From contig NC_085139.1 in the NCBI RefSeq assembly GCF_024139115.2, forward strand, positions 13,239,533 through 13,303,532: DNA of 64,000 nt. The letters are read 5' to 3'. The DNA comes from Armigeres subalbatus (lineage: Eukaryota > Arthropoda > Insecta > Diptera > Culicidae). Under the pieces are notes generated by a model. The model was not told where the DNA came from. It was given only the letters and a program-made list of their open reading frames with translations, and ran no database searches. A program made the position numbers and the translations under genes. Below are positions 1 through 9,924 of the stretch, piece by piece. Within the stretch, counting starts at the first letter, position 1. The number at the start of each line of letters is the position of its first letter.

Positions 1-45
1 GGTACTTAGATTCTGGTGGCTTTTACGCAAACGTGACCTTTAAAT

Positions 46-117
46 GGTCTTGTTGTGTAGGGGTTATCACGCCTATCTAGAGAGTAGGAGGTTGAGGGCT
101 CGAGTCCCTCCAAGACA
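46..117 (+). repeat. tRNA-like sequence, probable tRNA-derived retrocopy
   Basis: The segment folds as a tRNA: a 6-bp acceptor stem (GTCTTG/CAAGAC), a D-arm with A-box-like TGTGTAGGGGTTA, a 5-bp anticodon stem around loop CTAGAGA, and a T-arm GAGGG-CTCGAGT-CCCTC containing a B box. The first acceptor pair is mismatched, and the anticodon would read AGA (Ser) although there is no long variable arm, so it is unlikely to be a working tRNA gene. A 12-bp direct repeat (CTTTTACGCAAA) lies on both sides at 20-31 and 126-137, as a retrotransposed copy would have. No terminator T-run follows closely. It is most likely a short tRNA-derived retrocopy or SINE head. Confidence 0.45.
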
Positions 118-190
118 CGTGGATTCTTTTACGCAAATTTCATATCAATTTGTCCATTTCGAAACATGTGATGTGCATATTCACAGCCAA

Positions 191-479
191 GATCTTCTTC
201 TTATTGGCATTACATCCCCACACTGGGACAGAGCCGCCTCGCAGCTTAGTGTTCATTAAGCACTTCCACAGTTATTAACTGCGAGGTTTCTAAGCCAGGT
301 CACCATTTTTGCATTCGTATATCATGAGGCTAGCACGATGATACTTTTATGCCCAGGGAAGCCGAGACAATTTCCAATCCGAAAATTGTCTAGACCGGCA
401 CCGGGAATCGAACCCAGCCACCCTCAGCATGGTCTTGCTTTGTAGCCGCGCGTCTTACCGCACAGCTAAGGAGAGCCCC
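191..479 (-). mobile_element. tRNA-derived SINE (Feilai-like)
   Basis: Read on the minus strand, it begins with a tRNA-like head holding an A box (TTAGCTGTGCGG) and a B box (GGTTCGATTCC). A tRNA-unrelated body follows and it ends in a short AAG-rich tail, which appears as CTTCTT on the plus strand. The same unit occurs at 11,114-11,415 and, truncated, at 55,722-55,853. A 7-bp duplication, CCAAGAT, is readable at 187-193 and 478-484. Feilai is the well-known Aedes aegypti tRNA-SINE family; I infer the relation from layout and tail, not from a search. It would be transcribed by RNA polymerase III and moved by LINE machinery. Confidence 0.75.
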
Positions 480-487
480 AAGATATT

Positions 488-1945
488 TAACAAAAAAATG
501 GTTTTCGTACGACCGAGTTGCCGAATAATATGCAATTAATCATAATCATTTGTTACTCAGCGTTTGAAAATGAAAAATTCGAAAAACCGCACTCTTCTAT
601 GATAAGTTTGATGAATTGACCACTTTTACAGACGTTCCTGATCTTCTGGGGGAGCTCCGGTAGCCATTCAGATCCATCAAAATGAGTCACCACAATAATT
701 TGTTATTCAACTTTCGATAATGAAAAGCTTTGTGAAAAACCGCGCTCTTATATGATAAGTTTCGTAATTGACAATTTTTACGGACGCTCCGGATCTTCTG
801 AAGGAACTCCGGTGGCCGTTCAGGTCTATCAAAATGGCCAGCGTTCGACAATAAAAAAACGCAATTTTCTAGCATGAGTTTCATGAATTAACCACTTCTA
901 CGGACGATCCGGATCTTCTGGAGCACCTCCGGTGGCCACCCAGTTCCACCAAAATAGGTCAAAATCCGCGCCCTTCTATGATAAGTTTCATAAATTGACC
1001 ACTTTTACGGACGTTCCGGATCTTCTGAAGGACCTTCGGTGGCCACACAGGTCGTTCAGAATGGGTCACCACAATCATTTGTTACTCAAAGTTCGATAAT
1101 GAAAAGCTTTGGAAAAAACCGCGCTCTTCTATGATGTGTTTGATAATTGACTTTTACGGACGTTCCGGATCTACTGGAAGACCTCCGATGGCCACTTAGA
1201 TCCATCAAATTAGGTCACCACAATCATTTGTTACTCAAAGATCAATAATAAAAAGCTTTAGAAAAAAACCGCGCTCCTTTATGATAAGTTTCAAGAATTG
1301 ACCATTTCTACGGACGTTCCGGATCTTCCTGAGGACCTCCGGTGGCCACCCAAGTCCACCAAAATAGGTCACCACAATCATTTCTTACTCAAAGTACTAT
1401 AAGAAAGTGCTTTGGAAAAAACCGCGCCCTTCTATGATAAATTTCATAAATTGACCACTTTTACGGATGTTCCGGATCTTCCGGAGGACCTCCGGTGGCC
1501 ACCCAGTTCCTCCAAAATGGGTCACCACAATCATTTGTTACTTAATGTACTATAAAGAAAAGCTTTGGAAAAAACCGTGTTCTTCTATGATGTGTTTGAT
1601 AATTGACTTTTACGGACGTTCCGGATCTACTGGAAGACCTCCGGTGGCCACTTAGATCCATCAAATTAGGTCACCACAATCATTTGTTACTCAAAGATCG
1701 ATAATGAAAAGCTTTAGAAAAAACAGCGCTCCTATATGATAAGTTTCATGAATTAACCATTTTTACGGACGTTCCGGATCTTCCGGAGGACCTCCGGTGG
1801 CCACCCAGTTCCACCAAAATGGGTCACCACAATCATTTGTTACTCAAATTACGATAATCAAAAGCTTTGTGAAAACTGCACCCTTCTAGGATGAGTTCAA
1901 TGAATTGACCACTTCTACGGATGTGCCGGGTCTTCCGGATGGACA
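488..1945. repeat. ~150-bp satellite array, about ten diverged units
   Basis: About ten imperfect head-to-tail units can be counted from the anchor CGGACGTTCCGGATCTTC, which recurs near 630, 780, 901, 1008, 1158, 1312, 1465, 1613, 1767 and 1918. Most spacings are 148-154 bp; two are short (about 107 and 121). Each unit contains an anchor, a CCGGTGGCCAC block, a GGTCACCACAATCATTTG block and an AAAAGCTTTGGAAAAAACCG block. Units differ by scattered substitutions and small indels, so the array is not freshly amplified. Short open frames inside are incidental. Confidence 0.85.
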
Positions 1946-2340
1946 CTGGACCGTGAAATAATCAGGAATTGTGTTGATCCATGGAAATGGACAATGGCTA
2001 CATTCTATTATGATTATTGCTACGCAAATTAATGAGCATTTCAAAAATCACCCTTCGATAGGCAAGAAATCACGCCAAAAATTGGCCTAAGAATCAATGT
2101 TCCTTCAACATCGATTCCTGGGAACCAGAATGGCCAAAGTGCAAAAATCTGTCCGTAATGACATCCGTGGAATCCATACCTTCAATTTGGTTCCAAAAGA
2201 TTGAGAATCGGTTTGAAAATGAACTTTTGGGAGCGATTTCATTTTGGGGTCATTTTTGACCCGCTAATGCACAATGTGTAACTTTTTTATAATGCACTAG
2301 GAAGGTTAAACAAATTGTTCTGTGACTCACCTCCTGAAAA
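1946..2340. other. no feature seen
   Basis: Moderately AT-rich sequence between the satellite array and a SINE. I see no coding frame, repeat or terminal inverted repeat here. Confidence 0.5.
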
Positions 2341-2478
2341 CTCAAGTGAATATGTACATTATGCGGAAAATTTTGATTTGAACAATGTATTGGAGGTAAC
2401 CAATTTTCTTCAATGGGACTCGAACCCACGACACCCAGTATGCTAGACTAGTACTTTTAACCAACTAAGCTACGAATC
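2341..2478 (-). mobile_element. tRNA-derived SINE, second family (copy 1, decayed)
   Basis: On the minus strand the unit starts TTCGTAGCTTAGTTGGTTAA (A box), continues to GGTTCGAGTCCCAT (B box), and is followed by a ~70-bp body containing GGTTACCTCCAATACATT and ending near ACATATTCACTTGAG. Two better copies in opposite orientation lie at 23,135-23,278 and 23,918-24,062. Here the acceptor stem and D-arm have drifted, so this is an old copy. A C-run follows just beyond its 5' end at about 2497-2506. Confidence 0.65.
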
Positions 2479-3482
2479 TCGAGCTCAACAAGTTAGCCCC
2501 CCCCCCCTAGAATTTTCCCTTAGTTCCGCCAATGAATTTACGTGGTCGTCCCAAGGACTGTATAAAATACTGAATATTTATTGCAAACTATTTCAACATT
2601 TATTCAAGCCTTTTTTTCCTGGTCACAAATCGGCATAAAATTGCTTCGTTTACTGTGCCATGATTACTTTCTGGTCCGAAATCCGGTAACTTGATTTTAA
2701 TTTTCTTCTTTTTTCCGACAGGTTAGCGACCGTGTAGTATTCCCCAAGCTTGCTGACCATTAATTTTTACCTTTGGGTGTGGATAGTGAAACGCTTGGTC
2801 AAATTATCCATCTCGATGCGCTTTTCACGCAGCCATGTGTCCAAAACTCGAATTTCAATATCACTTTCATTTTGCGATACATCGAAAACAACAAGTTTTC
2901 AACAAACAAAAAAAATCTGATTTGAAACTTAACATATGAATACATCGAATGCAGGGTAAAACAAACCAATACCTTCATGAGCTTCTAAGTAGTAACACTT
3001 TGAAAGTGGATAACTTATTTTCGATACAGTCCTTATGACACCATCTGGCGAGACGGCATATTGCGAACTTTGAAGTCTAGGCGAGTACTTGGTCGGAAAC
3101 TACGCCATAGTTTCCTCTCGAAAGAACCCTCTCCATACGTTTCGCACGGAGTCATAATCCTATTGCACGCGCATGACATCCATATTATATTATCTACAAC
3201 GAATTCGCAAACTTTTCACTGCAGCCCAAATTTGCGTCGACTTCCTGCGCAAGAGATCACCATCGATCGAATCCATTCCGTTTCTAAGGATCCTGGGCTT
3301 CACTCGGGACCGCATGATCACGTTCGATTCGCGCTGTAATGTTGTGAAGAAAGCGTGGGGATCCTCTAGATAGGCGGTTCTCAACATTATTCCTGAGAGG
3401 TACCCCTTCGATTCATTAAGGTGTTCCCTGTGAGTGAAGATAAGCGTAAATCGAACCAGAAATCTAACTAGATATAAGGCTA
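2479..3482. other. no gene seen; possible hAT end at 3374-3420
   Basis: AT-rich sequence without a convincing exon. The stretch GGTTCTCAACATTATTCCTG followed by AGGTACCCC, around 3374-3405, resembles the generic terminus of many hAT elements (GGTTCTCAACCTT...). I could not find a matching opposite end or an 8-bp duplication. Confidence 0.35.
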
Positions 3483-5092
3483 TTATAAAACTTTGAGGGC
3501 TTGTGGAGGCTTCCGTGCCTCCTGAAAAAAGCTTCCGAGCTTCTTGAAGAGGTTTCCGGGTCTTTAGAAAAAAAGACTTCTGAACATATTTAAAGGACGC
3601 TTATGATCCTCCTGAAAGGAGGCTTCCGAGCCTCTTGAAATATGAATTTCGAACCTCTTGAAACGAGGCTTCCAGGCCTTTTGAAAGATAGGTTTCGAGT
3701 CTCTTGAAAGAAGGCCTTTCAAGCCTTTTGAAAGGAAGCTTCAGTGCCCCTTGAAAGGAGGCTTCCGAGCCTATTGAAATGAGGCTTCTGAGCCTATTGA
3801 AAGGAGGCTTCTGAGCCTCTTGGAAGGAGGCTTCCGAGCCTCTTTGAAGGAGGCTTCCGAGCCTCTTGGAAGGAGGCTTCCGAGCCTCTTGGAAGGAGGC
3901 TTCCGAGCCTCTTGGAAGGAGGCTTCCGAGCCTCTTGGAAGGAGGCTTCCGAGCCTCTTGGAAGGAGGCTTCCGAGCCAGCCTCTTGGAAGGAGGCTTCC
4001 GAGCCTCTTGGAAGGAGGCTTGAGCCTCTTGGAAGGAGGCTTCTTAGCCTCTAGGAAGGAGGCTTCTGAGCCTCTTGGAAGGAGGCTTCCTGAGCCTCTT
4101 GGAAGGAGGCTTCCGAGCCTCTTGGAAGGAGGCTTCCGAGTCTCTTGGAAGGAGGCTTCCGAGTCAGTCTCTTGGAAGGAGGCTTCCGAGTCAGTCTCTT
4201 GGAAGGAGGCTTCCGAGTCAGTCTCTTGGAAGGAGGCTTCCGAGCCTCTTGGAAGGAGGCTTCCGAGCCAGCCTCTTGGAAGGAGGCTTCCGAGCCAGCC
4301 TCTTGGAAGGAGGCTTCCGAGCCAGCCTCTTGGAAGGAGGCTTCCGAGCCAGCCTCTTGGAAGGAGGCTTCGAGCCTCTTGGAAGGAGGCTTCCTGAGCC
4401 TCTTGGAAGGAGGCTTCCGAGCCTCTTGGAAGGAGGCTTCTGAGCCTCTTGGAAGGAGGCTTCCTGAGCCTCTTGGAAGGAGGCTTCCAGGCCTCTTGGA
4501 AGGAGGCTTCTGAGCCTCTTGGAAGGAGGCTTCCGAGCCTCTTGGAAGGAGGCTTCCGAGCCTCTTGGAAGGAGGCTTCCGAGCCTCTTGGAAGGAGGCT
4601 TTGAGCCTCTTGGAAGGAGGCTTCCAGGCCTCTGGGAAGGAGGCTTCTGAGCCTCTTGGAAGGAGGCTTCAGAGCCTCTTGGAAGGAGGCTTCTGAGCCT
4701 CTTGGAAGGAGGCTTCCGAGCCTCTTGGAAGGAGGCTTCCGAGCCTCTTGGAAGGAGGCTTCCGAGCCTCTTGGAAGGAGGCTTCCGAGCCTCTTGGAAG
4801 GAGGCTTCCGAGCCTCTTGGAAGGAGGCTACCGAGCCTCTTGGAAGGAGGCTACCGAGCCTCTTGGAAGGAGGCTTCCGAGCCTCTTGGAAGGAGGCTTC
4901 CGAGCCTCTTGGAAGGAGGCTTCCGAGCCTCTTGGAAGGAGGCTTCCGAGCCTCTTGGAAGGAGGCTTCCGAGCCTCTTGGAAGGAGGCTTCTGAGCTTC
5001 TTTGAAGGAGGTTTCCGAGCATCTTGGAAGGAAGCTTCCTAGCCTGTTGGAAGGAGGCTTCCGAGCCTTTTGGAAGGAGGCTTTCGAGCCTC
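3483..5092. repeat. 23-bp minisatellite, left array
   Basis: Tandem copies of a 23-bp unit whose core reads GGAAGGAGGCTTCCGAGCC followed by TCTT. The first 300 bases are decayed; from about 3790 on the units are nearly identical (roughly 55 in this array). Each unit contains GAGGCT-TCCG-AGCCTC, which can form a 6-bp hairpin with a 4-nt loop. Between about 4140 and 4370 the period becomes 27 bp because CAGT or CAGC is inserted, giving three GTCAGTC-type and about five GCCAGCC-type units side by side. The unit has no stop codon in any frame on either strand, so long open frames run through it; these are artefacts of the repeat. Confidence 0.95.
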
Positions 5093-6111
5093 CCCAGTCA
5101 ACATTTTGATACGTATAGCTTTTGATATAAGTTATTATATACAAACAAGATAACCTGTATATAATGCACTGAATCGCTATATACATACTAAAGTGGAGGC
5201 CATATACGTACTAAACAACGACTTTCCTGAGTTTTCGTAAGCATTATTACGATCTAGTAAATATTTTTAAAAATATGTAAACAGCCATTGTCTCGAACAT
5301 TTGACCTCTGGATCTAGAGGCTATTACTCTACCATTGTGCTATACAGCAACTGTTGAAAAGCAGCAACTTTTTGACAATCATAATCTAGATGAAATTCTT
5401 GTTTTGACTACGATATTACAATATACGATTCCTACAACATTTATACGATTCGAGGTCCATGTTGTTGTACTTACAAATGTTGCTTGAATCGTATATGGAA
5501 ACTATTTGTAACTGGTCCGATAATGTACATACATAAAACGATTCCGCAGCATTCCTAACGATTCTCTCCACATATAAACGATGATGAAATGTCAATATCA
5601 GTGATGTTTTCTTTTGCCGTGTTTACCTCAGAGTTATTTTCAATTGGTCAAAGTTTAGTTGTCATATTGAATGATTGGCATTGGTACGAAGTACAAATCG
5701 GCAGCATTCATGGAAAGGAACCCAATCACAGCATTTACAAAATGGAATTTATTGACATTGGATAGAGTGAAGTAAGTAAAAATGAAATGTATGTTATCCC
5801 TCAGATACAGTGGGCTTTGCCAACGCGTAGAAGTTAGAAACTCTATACGTACAACGCACATAAGTATACGATTTTTACGACAACTCGTATGTGGATATAC
5901 GATATTTGTGATTCAATCAGATTAAACAGATATTATTTATATCGTTTTACGATTTTTTTTACACAATCGTAAATATTCCTCATGCAAGTATTACATACGT
6001 TAGTAAACATATTTGGGCTATCTTTATAACTAATCATATACGAGTGTGATAGAAAACTGCAATATAAGCGATTAAATATATACTTTCATATACGATCTGT
6101 GGTTGACTGGG
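5093..6111. mobile_element. 1,019-bp TIR element inside the minisatellite
   Basis: The segment separates the two minisatellite arrays. It starts CCCAGTCAAC and ends GTTGACTGGG, and a looser match continues inward (GATACGTAT near the left end, ATACGATC near the right). Left flank GAGCCTC and right flank TCTTGGAAGG rebuild the minisatellite phase if one TC is removed, so the insertion has a 2-bp duplication. The interior is AT-rich with many scattered TATACGATT motifs and no transposase-like frame, so it is non-autonomous. A tRNA-like stretch with A- and B-box resemblance lies on the minus strand at about 5290-5352. The superfamily is not determined. Confidence 0.7.
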
Positions 6112-7276
6112 TCTTGGAAGGAGGTTTCCGAGCCTCTTGGAAGGAGGCTTCCGAGCCTCTTGGAAAGAGGCTTCCGAGCCTCTTGGAAGGAGGCTTCCGA
6201 GCCTCTTGGAAGGAGGCTTCCGAGCCTCTTGGAAGGAGGCTTCTGAGCCTCTTGGAAGGAGGCTTCCGAGCCTCTTGGAAGGAGGCTTCCGAGCCTCTTG
6301 GAAGGAGGCTTCCGAGCCTCTTGGAAGGAGGCTTCCGAGCCTCTTGGAAGGAGGCTTCTGAGCCTCTTGGAAGGAGGCTTCCAGAGCCTCTTGGAAGGAG
6401 GCTTCCGAGCCTCTTGAAAGGAGGCTTCCGGGCCTCTTGGAAGGAGGCTTCCGAGCCTCTTGAAAAGAGGCTTCCGTGCCTCTGAAAGGAGGCTTCCGAG
6501 CCTCTTGGAAGGAAGCTTTTGGGCCTCTTGGAAGGAGGCTTCCGAGCCTCTTGGAAGGATGCTTCCGAGCCTCTTGAAAGAAGGCTTCCGAGCCATTTGG
6601 AAGGAGGCTTCCGAGCCTCTTAGAAGAAGGCTTCCGAGCCTCTTGAAAGGAGGTTTCTGAGCCTAGTGGAAGGAGGCTTGAGCCTCTTGGAAGGAGGCTT
6701 CCGAGCCTCTTGGAAGGAGGCTTCCGAGCCTCTTGGAAGAAGGCCTCCGAGCCTCTTGGAAGGGGGCCTCCAGGCCTCTTGGAAGGAGGCTTCCTGAGCC
6801 TCTTGGAAGGAGGCCTGAGCCTCTTGGAAGGAGGCTTCCGAGCCTCTTGGAAGGAGGCTTCCGAGCCTCTTGGAAGGAGGCTTCCGAGCTACTTGGAAGG
6901 AGGCTTCCGAGCCTCTTGGAAGGAGGCTTCCGAGCCTCTTGGAAGGAGGCTTCCGAGCCTCTTGGAAGGAGGCTTCCGAGCCTCTTGGAAGGAGGCTTCC
7001 GAGACTCTTGGAAGGAGGCTTCCGAGCCTCTTGGAAGGAGGCTTCCGAGCCTCTTGGAAGGAGGCTTCCGAGCCTCTTGGAAGGAGGCTTCCGAGCCTCT
7101 TGGAAGGAGGCTTCCGAGCCTCTTGGAAGGAGGCTTCCGAGCCTCTTGGAAGGAGGCTTCCGAGCCTCTTGGAAGGAGGCTTCCGAGCCTCTTGGAAGGA
7201 GGCTTCCGAGCCTCTTGGAAGGAGGCTTTCGAGCCTCTTGGAAGGAGGCTTTCGAGCCTCTTGGAAGGAGGCTTCC
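6112..7276. repeat. 23-bp minisatellite, right array
   Basis: Same 23-bp unit and phase as the left array, about 50 copies, most homogeneous between 6830 and 7240. Some units carry deletions or insertions near 6660-6830. The long frames on both strands (up to 221 codons on the minus strand) share a 23-residue period, which equals three DNA units; this shows that they are a by-product of the repeat length. Confidence 0.95.
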
Positions 7277-7570
7277 TTCCTTTTAAACGCAATGACTGAT
7301 CGTTATAAAATTTAATAGTGATCAACAAGGCTTTGTCCCCTGTTGAATGGAACTTGTTGCGAGAAAATCGGTTGAGGATTAATTTGTCTAATGTTTTTTA
7401 TAGCTTTTGTGCACACACATACACACATACATACACACGGACAGACAGACATGTGCTCAGCTCGTCGATTGGTATATAATACTATGGGTCTCAGAGGCTT
7501 CTATAAAAAGTTCGTTTTCGGAGTGAAATGATAGCCTTTCGGTACAACTTAGTTGTACGAGAAAGGCAAA
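7277..7570 (+). mobile_element. dispersed repeat family X, partial copy
   Basis: From AAACGCAATGACTGATCG to CGAGAAAGGCAAAAACC this segment matches 59,960-60,290 nearly base for base, including the CACACATACACACGGACAGA block and TATATAATACTATGGGTCTC. Its left part is missing because the minisatellite abuts it. The full-length copy has imperfect inverted termini built on GCCTTTCTCG. No protein is encoded, so it is probably a non-autonomous DNA element. Confidence 0.7.
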
Positions 7571-7810
7571 AACCCGAAGGCTCCTTATAGGCATCAGTCG
7601 GTAATATTTTGTAAATAATCGTTTATTTTGATGCTCATATTTAGAGCATGGAAATAAACAAATGTGCTGTATTTTAAATTACAGTACATTTGCGATCATG
7701 TAAAAACAAAGTAGATTTGACGTAATGGTTGCAATTACATCAAATGAAGTCTATTTTTGAATAAAATATTATTTTATTAATATTTTTGAATAAAATATTA
7801 ATTTACTGTT
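7571..7810. other. AT-rich spacer
   Basis: AT-rich stretch; a short duplication of TTTTTGAATAAAATATTA is visible around 7755-7800. No gene is seen. Confidence 0.5.
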
Positions 7811-7935
7811 AAGCCTCTTAAAAGCAGGCTTTTGGGCTTCTGAGACACTTAGAAGTAGGCTTTTATGACTTTTGAAACAAAGCTACTGAGCTTTTTGGAA
7901 AAAATCCTTCATGTCTCTCAAATGGAGGTTTCCGA
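7811..7935. repeat. decayed minisatellite units
   Basis: Five or so strongly diverged copies of the 23-bp unit (AAGCCTCTTAAAAGCAGGC, ACTTAGAAGTAGGCTTTT, TCAAATGGAGGTTTCCGAAC). They show that the original array reached beyond the family-X copy that now interrupts it. Confidence 0.6.
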
Positions 7936-8027
7936 ACATTTAGATTCTACATTTAAGTTCGGAAGCATATTCTTAACATCTTATTCAACATTTTATTTTT
8001 ATCGGGTAGATTTTATTGAACATTTTA

Positions 8028-8435
8028 TTGAGTTCATTGCGTGTTTTCTCTTGTTTGAGATAGCAGAACGATCGCGTGATCTGCATTGCGCGGCCGGTAG
8101 TATAAGTAACCATCGAACAAGTAAGTGCAGTGCGTGTTTTAGTAGTCGGGAATGAAATAAAATATCTATATTGTGTTCGGTGGCTCATGCGCTGTCGTGC
8201 GCGGTTGAAAAAAGCGCGTTCTTCAATAGTTTGCTGTAGCCATCGAGCAAGTAAGTACAGAGAGTTCAGTGCGTGTTTTATCTTGTTCCGGACAGCAGAA
8301 CGATCGCGCGATCTGCCGAAATATTGTGTTCTGCATTGTGCGGGCGGTAATAAAGTTAATCAGTTCAGTGCGCGTTTTTTCGGAGTAGCTTTCGAGCAAG
8401 CATTGTGCAGTGCTTTTTTTGTCGTCGCTAAGTAG
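8028..8435 (+). repeat. GC-rich long direct repeat of unknown origin
   Basis: Two diverged copies of a ~228-bp segment start near 8028 and 8256. Both carry GTTCA(G/T)TGCGTGTTTT, GCAGAACGATCGCG and ATCGA(A/G)CAAGTAAGT, and a third partial copy (TTCAGTGCGCG) follows near 8363. The composition differs sharply from the AT-rich surroundings. Such repeats are common in 5' untranslated regions of mosquito retroelements, but no element body follows that I recognise. The frames inside are too short to call. Confidence 0.4.
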
Positions 8436-8699
8436 TTAAGATATCAAATCAATCCTTGGGGAAAAAACGTAAGACACGCGTTGCTTTACCGTTTTTGTAT
8501 CATCATGAATGTGGCGTCGTTCAAATGCAATAATTATTCGCTTACCAAGGCGATTTCCAATATATTTCCTTCCCAACTAACATACTATTCCTTTCCAGTG
8601 CTCGGTCTCTTGTAGCAATGAGTGTCGAACTAATTTCCTCTCTTTATCCTAATTGACTGTGAGAACGTGGCCGGCATCGTTATTGGTCTTGGTCTTAGT
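8436..8699. other. no feature seen
   Basis: No gene or repeat boundary could be supported in this interval. Confidence 0.4.
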
Positions 8700-8921
8700 T
8701 TAGAGTCCCTCGTTGGCATTCGAACGATGATCAGCCGCCCCTAACATGGGGAACAGACGCGCGATCAGATTTGCACCTCCGGAGAGGGCGAATCCCCCCT
8801 TCCCTGTCAGCATACGACCATAGTTCCCAACTTCTAGTAGCATTTCTGGATGAGTGAGCCTCCTTGTAGAAGGGAACATTTCAGTTTTTCGCTCAAATTC
8901 ATTTGACGGCTCTTTTGTCAT
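8700..8921 (-). CDS. hypothetical small ORF, 73 codons
   Basis: An ATG-initiated frame with a favourable context (AACCATGAC, A at -3) runs 73 codons to a TAG stop. The product is mixed charged N-terminally (MTKEPSNEFERK) and contains a Gly-rich stretch (GKGGFALSGGANLIARLFPM). I recognise no domain, signal peptide or membrane segment. It has no repeat copies in this window. Composition is less AT-rich than its flanks, which mildly favours coding, but the length is compatible with chance. It could also be an exon of a larger gene. Confidence 0.25.
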   Translation of the reverse strand: MTKEPSNEFERKTEMFPSTRRLTHPEMLLEVGNYGRMLTGKGGFALSGGANLIARLFPMLGAADHRSNANEGL

Positions 8922-9215
8922 GGTTTTTGATTAAGAAGCTCGGTATGAATATAAAATGGACCAAAGACGACTTTAACCCCGGGAGCGCACAGTGGTTCCC
9001 CCATAGGTCATAAATCCAAAAACACGAATTTATCGAAATTCAACAAGTTATCCCTAAACTGCTACTTTATGGTATACCATATAAGATGCCATCATCATTT
9101 TTGTAGAATTTGAGGTAATATGACCTGTATAAGGCTTCGAATTTAAGATAATCCAGCTAAATAAACTATACGTGAAAATGTTGGCATACCTCATGAAACT
9201 TATGTTTTACCCTTG
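8922..9215. other. no feature seen
   Basis: AT-rich, no supported feature. Confidence 0.4.
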
Positions 9216-9221
9216 AATTCC

Positions 9222-9262
9222 GTCTTGAAATATCCTCTGAGTAAATATTTACACGCAAAACA
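9222..9262 (+). repeat. stray fragment of the ~190-bp tandem unit
   Basis: TCTTGAAATATCCTCTGAGT followed by AAATATTTACACG matches the core of the tandem repeat at 9,925-10,870. It is separated from the array by unrelated sequence that includes a tRNA-like SINE head, so the array was probably split. Confidence 0.5.
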
Positions 9263-9615
9263 AAAAGTTGTGACATTCTTTGCATTAATCATTTTGCATC
9301 AAATCTCGCATGCAAACCACTCACAGAATGTTATACTTGTTACGTCAACTCATTGCATTAAATCGGTTTATTTGGTTTCGACCAACACATCTAAACGACT
9401 CTCTTTAGCTCCTCCAGCAACAAATATATGCATCGTGTACATTAGCATAGCTACGACTCACACAATCTTCCCGACACCGTTCAACTTGATGGTGGACAAG
9501 GACGCAGAGCCAATTCCATTTTCATCGCCCTTTGCTATCTCTATTACCCTTCTACTTCATTCACATAGTATAGAACGAGGATTATAATAGTCTTCTAACA
9601 CTACTTCTCTCAGCT

Positions 9616-9692
9616 AGTGTATAGCCCAGATGGCAAGCGCGTCAGCCGGATAGCGCTAGGCTTGGTGGACGGCATAGGTTCAATTCTCGATT
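9616..9692 (+). mobile_element. tRNA-like SINE head
   Basis: AGTGTATAGCCCAGATGG acts as an A-box-like D-arm and GGTTCAATTCTCGATT as a B-box T-arm at tRNA spacing. A T-run (TTTTTTT) follows at about 9703. The acceptor stem is weak, so a working tRNA gene is unlikely. No TSD was found. Confidence 0.4.
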
Positions 9693-9924
9693 TCTGTCAA
9701 ATTTTTTTGTAAGCAAATAAGGTTGGCGAAGTATGTGTAAAGAATTCGTTCCTCGACAGAAGTTTAAAAATAGATTCTATGTAGACACAAACACAAACCT
9801 AGTTCCTTTTTCTCGTGACCAGATACCTAATGCAATGGCTTGCTATATCGACTTAATGCAATCTGTGCATGGGCCTCAGCCTCATGCAATCTGTGCATGG
9901 AATTCATGCACGATTGTCATAAAA

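Noticed and set aside
3790..7276. CRISPR-like array of short repeats
   Set aside because: Units are contiguous without unique spacers, and the genome is eukaryotic.
3820..7315. Many long ORFs (up to 221 codons) rich in Leu, Glu, Gly and Arg on both strands
   Set aside because: They all lie in the 23-bp minisatellite and repeat every 23 residues. The unit lacks stops in every frame, so these are artefacts.
9213..9587. 124-codon plus-strand ORF
   Set aside because: Its start overlaps a fragment of the ~190-bp tandem repeat, composition is AT-driven, and no domain is recognisable.
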